From contig JASLIH010000014.1 of assembly GCA_030152105.1 (NCBI GenBank), positions 1 through 9,854 on the forward strand: a DNA stretch of 9,854 nucleotides. The letters run 5' to 3'. The notes under the pieces are model-generated. The model was not told where the DNA came from. It saw only the letters and a list, made by a program, of their open reading frames with translations, and did not search any database. The first letter of the stretch is position 1, and every line of letters begins with the position of its first letter. Source of the DNA: Actinomycetes bacterium (GTDB lineage: Bacteria; Actinomycetota; CALGFH01). Shown piece after piece: positions 5,579 to 9,854 of the stretch. A program made the translations under genes and the position numbers.

Positions 5579-5847
5579 ACGACGAGATCACGCCCATGGG
5601 CAGCGCCCGGGCCCGGGTGCGGGCCCGGTTCGAGGGCCAGATCCGGCGGATCCGCATCCAGCCCCAGGCGGCTGTCCCCACCCTCGAGATCGTGCTCGAG
5701 GACGACACTGGCCGGGTGTCGGCGCTGTTCATGGGCCGGCGCGGGATCGCAGGGATCGAGTGCGGGGGCCGCCTTGCCGTGGAGGGCACCCCGGTGGCCT
5801 CCGAGCGCGGCCTGACCCTCTACAACCCCTTCTACGACCTACTGTAG
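5575..5847 (+). CDS. Small OB-fold nucleic-acid-binding-like protein
   Basis: This 90-residue protein is predicted to form a five-strand OB barrel: VRARFEGQIRRIRIQPQ, PTLEIVLEDDTGRVSALFMG, GIECGGRLAVEGTPVASERGLTLYNPFYDLL. The pattern 'V.G.I..I..., .....I.L.D.TG.....F.GR..I.GI..G..L.V.G......G...YNP.Y' is the one seen in actinobacterial OB-fold proteins encoded beside ceoB/ceoC (Rv2694c in M. tuberculosis), so synteny supports it. The GTG start (5575-5577) overlaps the DUF309 stop as GTGA and has GGAG (5564-5567) 7 nt upstream; a second possible start is the ATG at 5596, which would still keep the whole domain. The stop overlaps the convergent trkA stop within nine bases. Nucleic acid binding is inferred from the fold; no ligand is known. 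Confidence 0.78.
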   Translation: MNDEITPMGSARARVRARFEGQIRRIRIQPQAAVPTLEIVLEDDTGRVSALFMGRRGIAGIECGGRLAVEGTPVASERGLTLYNPFYDLL

Positions 5848-6570
5848 CCGCTCGGCCGGCTCCGGCTCCGTCGTGTCCTCGTCCGGCTCCGGCTCGTCCG
5901 GCTCGTCCTCACCGACAAGCAGCTCGCGGACCTGGCTCTCGCTGCCCTCGGAGGCGACCACCAGGACCTCGTCGCCGGCCGCGAACACGGTGTCCTCCTT
6001 GGGCACGACCACATGGCCCTCCCTGACCACCGCGACCGCGGCCGCGTCCACCGGCAGGGCCAGGTCGCGCAGGGTCCGCCCGACCGCCCGCGACCGGTCG
6101 GCCAGGGTCACCGCGTGCAGCGACACGTGCCCGCGCTCGAACTGCATGACCTTGACCATGCTGCCGACGGTCACGGCCTCCTCGACCAGCGAGCGCAGGA
6201 TGTGGGGGGTGGAGACGGCCACGTCGACCCCCCAGGCCTCGTTGAACAGCCCGTGGTTCTTGGGGTTGTTGACCCGGGCCACCACCCGGGGGACGGCGAA
6301 CTCCTGCTTGGCCAGCAGGGAGATGACCAGGTTGTCCTCGTCGTCGCCGGTGGCCGCGACCATCACGTCGGCGTGGGCGATCCCGGCCATCACCAGCGAC
6401 AGGACCTCGCAGGCGTCGAAGGGGAACCACTCGGCCTCCTTGAGGGCCGGCCGGGCCACCTCGAGGATGTGCAGGTCCTTCTCGATCATGGTCACCTGGT
6501 GCCCGGCGGCCAGCAGGTCGGCGGCGATGAACTGGCCGACGTTGCCCGCCCCGGCGATGGCCACCCTCAC
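5839..6570 (-). CDS. ceoC: TrkA-type RCK potassium-uptake regulator (CeoC-like)
   Basis: This 243-residue cytoplasmic RCK protein has an N-terminal Rossmann fold with G7-A-G-N-V-G12 and acidic E30 at the end of strand two, the pattern for NAD(H) or ATP binding, followed by AATGDDEDNLVISLLAKQ and VVARVNNPKN, both typical TrkA_N segments. A TrkA_C-like domain spans about 140-220 (VGRTLRDLALP...FAAGDEVLVVA). RCK proteins form rings on Trk/Ktr or related K+ transporters and gate them by nucleotide binding. An acidic, proline-rich tail (GEDEPDEPEPDEDTTEPEPAE) follows the domain and is probably disordered. The GTG start overlaps the upstream trkA TGA (GTGA), and AGGAGG (6578-6583) lies 7 nt upstream. 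The pair corresponds to M. tuberculosis CeoB/CeoC. The gene symbol is by synteny and similarity, not by search. Confidence 0.88.
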   Translation of the reverse strand: MRVAIAGAGNVGQFIAADLLAAGHQVTMIEKDLHILEVARPALKEAEWFPFDACEVLSLVMAGIAHADVMVAATGDDEDNLVISLLAKQEFAVPRVVARVNNPKNHGLFNEAWGVDVAVSTPHILRSLVEEAVTVGSMVKVMQFERGHVSLHAVTLADRSRAVGRTLRDLALPVDAAAVAVVREGHVVVPKEDTVFAAGDEVLVVASEGSESQVRELLVGEDEPDEPEPDEDTTEPEPAERLQ

Positions 6571-7265
6571 CGGGACGCCTCCTGCGCCTGGGAGGTCTCG
6601 GCACGCGAGTCGCGGCGGGCGGCAAGGACCCGCGGGCGCAGCTCATGGAGGCCGTCCTCGTCCACGGCCAAATGCACCTGGTCGCCCTCCTGGAGGGTCA
6701 TGTGCGGGCCCACGATCCGGGCATGCCCGGTCCGGGTCACCCCGACCACCCGGCGATGGCCCTCGGCCTCCAGGTCCTCGATCTTCCAGCCGGCCCACTC
6801 CGCGGGCAGGACCAGGGTGATGAGGGCGATCTCGGCGGTGGGGTCGCGCCAGTCGGAGGCGATCTGGTCGGGGATCAGGACCCGCATCACCTGGTCGGTG
6901 GTCCACTTCACGGTGGCCACGGTCGGGATGCCGAGCCGCTGGTAGATCTCGGCCCGCCGGGGGTCGTAGATGCGGGCCACCACCAGCGGCACCTCGAACT
7001 TCTCCCGAGCAAGGCGGGCGGCCACGATGTTGGAGTTGTCGCCGCTGGACACGGCGGCGAACGCCTCGGCCCGCTCGATCCCGGCCTCGCGCAGGATGTC
7101 CTCGTCGAAGCCGTAGCCCTCGATCTTCTTGCCCTTGAACTGGTAGCGGAGCATGCGGAACGCGGTGGGGTTCTTGTCGATCACCGCGACCGTGTGCTCC
7201 CCCGACTCCAGCCGGGCGGCCAGCTCCGAGCCAACTCGGCCACAGCCCATGATCACAACGTGCAC
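6567..7265 (-). CDS. ceoB: TrkA-type RCK potassium-uptake regulator (CeoB-like)
   Basis: With the GTG at 7263-7265 as start, this is a 232-residue RCK protein. The Rossmann motif begins at once (VHVVIMGCGRVGSELA, G7-x-G9-x-x-G12) and strand two ends with D30 (AVIDKNP). Then come the TrkA_N core (FAAVSSGDNSNIVAARLARE, VVARIYDPRRAEIYQRLGI) and a TrkA_C domain from about 145 (VLPAEWAGWKIEDLEAEGHRRVVGV...LQEGDQVHLAV). GYGFDEDILREAGIERAEAF is the usual 'G.a.d...L..Agi..Ad' element. A longer frame reaches an ATG at 7298, but the extra residues do not fit the family and a strong Shine-Dalgarno, AGGAAGG, sits exactly 6 nt before the GTG at 7265. It heads the two-gene trkA unit and lies 144 bp after the glycosyltransferase. 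It probably works with the CeoC-like partner on a K+ importer, perhaps the KimA-like one upstream. Confidence 0.9.
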   Translation of the reverse strand: MHVVIMGCGRVGSELAARLESGEHTVAVIDKNPTAFRMLRYQFKGKKIEGYGFDEDILREAGIERAEAFAAVSSGDNSNIVAARLAREKFEVPLVVARIYDPRRAEIYQRLGIPTVATVKWTTDQVMRVLIPDQIASDWRDPTAEIALITLVLPAEWAGWKIEDLEAEGHRRVVGVTRTGHARIVGPHMTLQEGDQVHLAVDEDGLHELRPRVLAARRDSRAETSQAQEASR

Positions 7266-7271
7266 CAGGCA

Positions 7272-7278
7272 CCTTCCT
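7272..7278 (-). promoter_or_regulatory. Ribosome binding site AGGAAGG deciding the ceoB-like start
   Basis: On the minus strand AGGAAGG is followed by TGCCTG and then GTG at 7265. This decides for the internal GTG and against the ATG at 7298, which lies upstream of the site and overlaps a candidate -10 box. Confidence 0.7.
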
Positions 7279-7296
7279 GTTGAAACGACGCGGGTC

Positions 7297-7302
7297 ATCG
7301 TA
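7297..7302 (-). promoter_or_regulatory. Putative -10 box (TACGAT) for the trkA pair
   Basis: On the minus strand TACGAT fits TANNNT. A start about 7 nt downstream would give a leader of some 25 nt containing the Shine-Dalgarno at 7272-7278. This would let the two trkA genes be transcribed separately from the glycosyltransferase upstream. No good -35 is visible. The rest of the 144-base gap holds only a perfect 5-bp hairpin, GCGCC-TGGA-GGCGC (7324-7337), without a T tract downstream on this strand. Confidence 0.4.
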
Positions 7303-7409
7303 GCGGGTCTTGATGCGCTCTTTGCGCCTGGAGGCGCTGCTGTTCCAGAGCGGCCACCCGACCGTCATCTCCAGATCGCCCGGCAGGTCCTCGATGGTCG
7401 TGATCGCCG

Positions 7410-8789
7410 TCAGGGGGACTTGATGGCCAGGAACTCGCTGGTGTCGTCGCCCTTGCGGCGGTCTTCGCCGGGGACGCGCTGGTCGCCGAGGCGGCGGGGG
7501 CGGCCCGAGGTGCTCCAGCGCTCGATCAGGTAGGGCTTGGCGGCCAGGAACACCTCGGCGAAGGAGGCGATCCGCTCCTCGGCCTGCTCGGGGGTGTCGT
7601 CGGCGGCCTCGCGCACGAAGGTGGCCGTGCGGGCGAAGTACAGCGGGATCATCGAGGAGACCAGCCGGTCGTGGTCGATCACCTGGGCGTTGTAGGCCAG
7701 CAGGTAGTCGCAGCAGACGCGGGCCCACAGCTCGACCGGGAGCACGAACCCCTCCGGCCGCTCGCTGGCCTGGTGGATAGCCTCCTTGACCCCGTCGAAA
7801 TGCTGGTCGGCCAGCACCTGCTGCCACAGCTCGTGCTCGGCCACGTAGCCCTCGACGAACCGCCAGATGAGCCGGTCCAGGTTGACCCTGATCTCCTCGG
7901 TCGAGGTGGCCGTGCGGAACCCGAAGGTGGGGACGTCGGCGATGCCGTCGGTCTCGGCCCAGCGGTCGACGTAGCGCCCGGCCAGGGCGAACAGGCTCCC
8001 CACGACCTGGCGGAACATCGGGCCCAGGTCGCGGCCGGGGTCCTTGGCGTCGTGCAGCTTGGCCCCGAGCACGCTCTGGCAGACGCTGAAGCCCTCGCAG
8101 AGGGCCACCGTGGTCATCCAGATGTCGACCCCGAAGCGGGCCACGTCGGTGCTCCACACCTGCTTGTCGGCCCAGTGGGCGGCCAGCCGGCCCGAGAAGC
8201 CGAAGTCGCCGCCGATCGGCTGGCGCAGCCGGCGCCCGTACAGGGAGGCGGTCAGCGGGAAGGCGATCGAGTTGGTGATGGTGCCGTCCAGCTTGTGGCG
8301 GGCGTACAGCGGGGTGACCAGGTCGTGGCCGTGCTCCAGGACGGGCCCGACCAGCCGGTCGATCCAGGCCGGGCTGACCGAGCGCAGGTCGGCGTCCAGC
8401 ACCGCGCAGCCTCTGGCCCCGACGGCCGCGGCCAGCTCGAAGATGGCCCGGAAGGCCGAGCCCTTGCCGGACAGTCCGACGTAGGTGAGGGCCAGCTTGT
8501 CGGGGGGGTCGACCTTGGGGTCGAGCAGCAGCAGCTCCTCGTCGCCTTCGGTGGTCGCGGCCATCGCCGCGGAGACGGTGCCGTCGGTCGAGTTGCCGTC
8601 GGAGATGGCGATCAGGCAGCGGCGGTCGGGGAAGTGCTTGCGCAGCCCGGCCTCGGCGGCCCTGACGACATGGCCGATCGTCCGGGCGTTCTGGAACGAC
8701 GGGATGCCGACGAGCACGTCGACGGGTCGGTCGCCGTCCAGCAGGGCCGCGGCATCATCGCTGAGCACGCCATGCGACAGGCGCTCCAA
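7410..8789 (-). CDS. GT-A fold glycosyltransferase, GT2/GT81-like, possibly for a compatible solute
   Basis: This 459-residue cytoplasmic protein begins with a GT-A nucleotide-sugar fold: VDVLVGIPSFQNARTIG (23-39), SDGNSTDGT (63-71), LSGKGSAFR (106-114) and the metal-binding D132-A-D134 (VLDADLRS). Downstream are RQPIGGDFGFSG (189-200), RFGVDIWMTT (218-227) and KLHDAKDPGRDLG (244-256, H246 a possible metal ligand). The C-terminal 200 residues are mostly helical. This layout recalls mannosylglycerate synthase and glucosyl- or mannosyl-3-phosphoglycerate synthases, in which a 'GG' acceptor loop and late His are conserved, but other GT2 enzymes fit too; donor and acceptor are unknown. The TTG start (8787-8789) is supported by AGGGGGGA (8796-8803) six bases upstream. 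It begins 42 bp after the K+ importer stop on the same strand, so it is probably in one operon with it; a role in osmotic adaptation is inference from this context. Confidence 0.82.
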   Translation of the reverse strand: MERLSHGVLSDDAAALLDGDRPVDVLVGIPSFQNARTIGHVVRAAEAGLRKHFPDRRCLIAISDGNSTDGTVSAAMAATTEGDEELLLLDPKVDPPDKLALTYVGLSGKGSAFRAIFELAAAVGARGCAVLDADLRSVSPAWIDRLVGPVLEHGHDLVTPLYARHKLDGTITNSIAFPLTASLYGRRLRQPIGGDFGFSGRLAAHWADKQVWSTDVARFGVDIWMTTVALCEGFSVCQSVLGAKLHDAKDPGRDLGPMFRQVVGSLFALAGRYVDRWAETDGIADVPTFGFRTATSTEEIRVNLDRLIWRFVEGYVAEHELWQQVLADQHFDGVKEAIHQASERPEGFVLPVELWARVCCDYLLAYNAQVIDHDRLVSSMIPLYFARTATFVREAADDTPEQAEERIASFAEVFLAAKPYLIERWSTSGRPRRLGDQRVPGEDRRKGDDTSEFLAIKSP

Positions 8790-8795
8790 GGGTGG

Positions 8796-8803
8796 TCCCC
8801 CCT
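8796..8803 (-). promoter_or_regulatory. Ribosome binding site AGGGGGGA for the TTG-started glycosyltransferase
   Basis: On the minus strand AGGGGGGA is followed by CCACCC and TTG. Because TTG is the least common of the usual start codons, this site is the main reason for choosing 8789. A GTG seven codons later (V8) is an alternative start that would not affect the catalytic domain. Confidence 0.55.
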
Positions 8804-8831
8804 CTAGATGGACGTGGTCGGCCGCATTCCA

Positions 8832-9854
8832 TCACGTCGAGGAGGAGGGGACCGAGCGGAGCAGGGGCCGCCGGCCGAGGCGGAAGGGCACGATGGTCAC
8901 GTTGACCCCGTCCATGCTGCCCAGCGCCCGCACCAGCCCGGCCGAGGAGTTGTCGTGCAGGACCCGGCGCCACAGGGTGGCGTAGCGGCGCTTGGGGACC
9001 AGCACGGTGACCTCGGTGTCGGGCCGGACCAGCTCGGCGATGGTCGCCTGGGTGGTGGCGAGCAGGTTGCGGTCGGGGGCGTCGACCACCTCAAGGGGCG
9101 CGGGCACGTTGACCCGGGCCCACAGCGCCGACAGCTCCTTGGCCCGTTCGGGGTCGACGGCGATGTGCAGGGCGGTCATGCGCAGCGGGTTGAGCTGGCG
9201 GGCGTACTGGAGGGCGCCGATGGTCGCCCGGTCCAGCGCCTCGACCAGGACCACCACCTCGTGGCGGGGCTTGGGCGGGGCCATCCGGTCGCTGACCTCG
9301 ACGGTCAGCTCGCCCAGCTCCCCGCGGTAGGTCCGCTGGGTGCGCAGCAGCAGCCACACCAGCAGGGGGATGGCGATCACGACCATCCAGGCCCCGTGGG
9401 TGAACTTGGTGATGGTGATGACGATCAGGACCAGCAGGGTCACCGTGGCCCCGAGGCCGTTGATGGCCAGGCCGCCGCGCCAGCCCGGCTGGCGCAGCCG
9501 CAGGTGCCGGCGGGTCATGCCCGCCTGGGCCAGGGTGAAGGAGGTCACCACCCCGATGGCGTACAGCGGGATCAGCGCGTGCACGCTGGCCTTGAACGCG
9601 ATCACCAGGAACAGGGCGCCCACGGCCAGCAGCAGGATGCCGTTGGAGTAGACCAGCCGGTGTCCCCGCTTGCGCAGCTGGCGGGGCATGAGGGCGTCCT
9701 GGGCGGCGAACGAGGCCAGGATCGGGAAGCCGTTGAAGGCCGTGTTGGCCGCCAGGACGAGGATGAACAGGGTGGCCACCTGCACGAACACGAACAGGGC
9801 CTGGCCGAAGCCGCCGCCGAGCACGTGCTGGGTGAGCTGGGCGACCAGGGTCGG
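8832..9854 (-). CDS. KimA-like APC-superfamily potassium importer, partial (5' end outside window)
   Basis: The frame is open to the window edge; the last 340 codons are visible, so the start and the first helices are missing. The segment AANTAFNGFPILASFAAQDALMPRQLRKRGHRLVYSNGI (36-72 of the visible part) is the hallmark of the KimA-type K+/H+ symporters in the APC superfamily, which import potassium in Bacillus and have actinobacterial relatives such as Rv2690c. Further helices lie at about 15-35, 73-88, 91-110, 130-148 and 153-170. From about 173 a soluble domain follows, including HEVVVLVEALDRATIGALQYARQLNP and EVTVLVPKRRYATLWRRVLHDNSSAGLVRAL, resembling the cytoplasmic Usp-like domain that in KimA binds c-di-AMP. 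The downstream genes are the glycosyltransferase and the two trkA genes. Identification as a K+ carrier is by family resemblance and synteny. Confidence 0.85.
   Translation of the reverse strand, partial: PTLVAQLTQHVLGGGFGQALFVFVQVATLFILVLAANTAFNGFPILASFAAQDALMPRQLRKRGHRLVYSNGILLLAVGALFLVIAFKASVHALIPLYAIGVVTSFTLAQAGMTRRHLRLRQPGWRGGLAINGLGATVTLLVLIVITITKFTHGAWMVVIAIPLLVWLLLRTQRTYRGELGELTVEVSDRMAPPKPRHEVVVLVEALDRATIGALQYARQLNPLRMTALHIAVDPERAKELSALWARVNVPAPLEVVDAPDRNLLATTQATIAELVRPDTEVTVLVPKRRYATLWRRVLHDNSSAGLVRALGSMDGVNVTIVPFRLGRRPLLRSVPSSST

Noticed and set aside
7266..7298. Extension of the ceoB-like protein to an ATG at 7298.
   Set aside because: The extra residues precede a complete Rossmann start, and a strong Shine-Dalgarno sits between this ATG and the GTG at 7265.
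7324..7337. Perfect 5-bp hairpin as a terminator between the glycosyltransferase and the trkA genes.
   Set aside because: No T tract follows it on the minus strand, and the stem is short for a GC-rich genome.
6643..8157. A 504-codon minus-strand frame spanning the glycosyltransferase end and the ceoB-like gene.
   Set aside because: It is an arginine- and proline-rich shadow in another frame of two well-supported genes.

Overview
This is a very GC-rich window whose codon use, GTG/TTG starts, TANNNT-type -10 boxes and gene content point to an actinobacterium (phylum Actinomycetota). The strongest argument is a neighbourhood also known from Mycobacterium tuberculosis: an OB-fold protein, two adjacent TrkA/RCK proteins (CeoC and CeoB type) and an APC-superfamily K+ importer (comparable, from memory, to Rv2690c-Rv2694c). 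I cannot assign a genus.

Layout. (1) Bases 1-477, plus strand: the 3' end of a gene resembling PEP/pyruvate-binding ATP-grasp enzymes, stopping soon after a phospho-histidine-like motif. (2) Bases 532-1800, minus: an MFS exporter whose ATG lies 3 nt after the encoded CCA of a tRNA-Pro(AGG) at 1804-1880. (3) Bases 1942-4196, minus: a KdpDE-type two-component pair. The kinase lacks the N-terminal KdpD/Usp region and starts directly at the DUF4118 membrane domain. (4) Bases 4341-5847, plus, divergent from the kinase: an orphan DUF4118 + GAF-like membrane protein with no kinase domain, a DUF309 protein and a short OB-fold protein. (5) Bases 5839-9854, minus: on the coding strand the order is a KimA-like K+ importer (5' end outside the window), a GT-A glycosyltransferase, CeoB-type TrkA and CeoC-type TrkA.

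Reading together: most of the window can be read as a potassium and osmotic homeostasis region. A Kdp-type sensor pair sits next to a putative K+/H+ symporter and two nucleotide-binding RCK regulators. The glycosyltransferase between importer and RCK genes may link K+ uptake to a glycosylated compatible solute, but that is inference. No kdpFABC genes are present, so the KdpDE-like pair has no visible classical target here.

The more unusual points are the tRNA-Pro with an A34 anticodon and a T-loop A56, its near fusion to the MFS gene, the two DUF4118 proteins facing each other across one promoter region, the glycosyltransferase inside a K+ transport operon, and two promoter boxes placed for leaderless transcripts. 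I saw no mobile element, CRISPR array, rRNA or origin.
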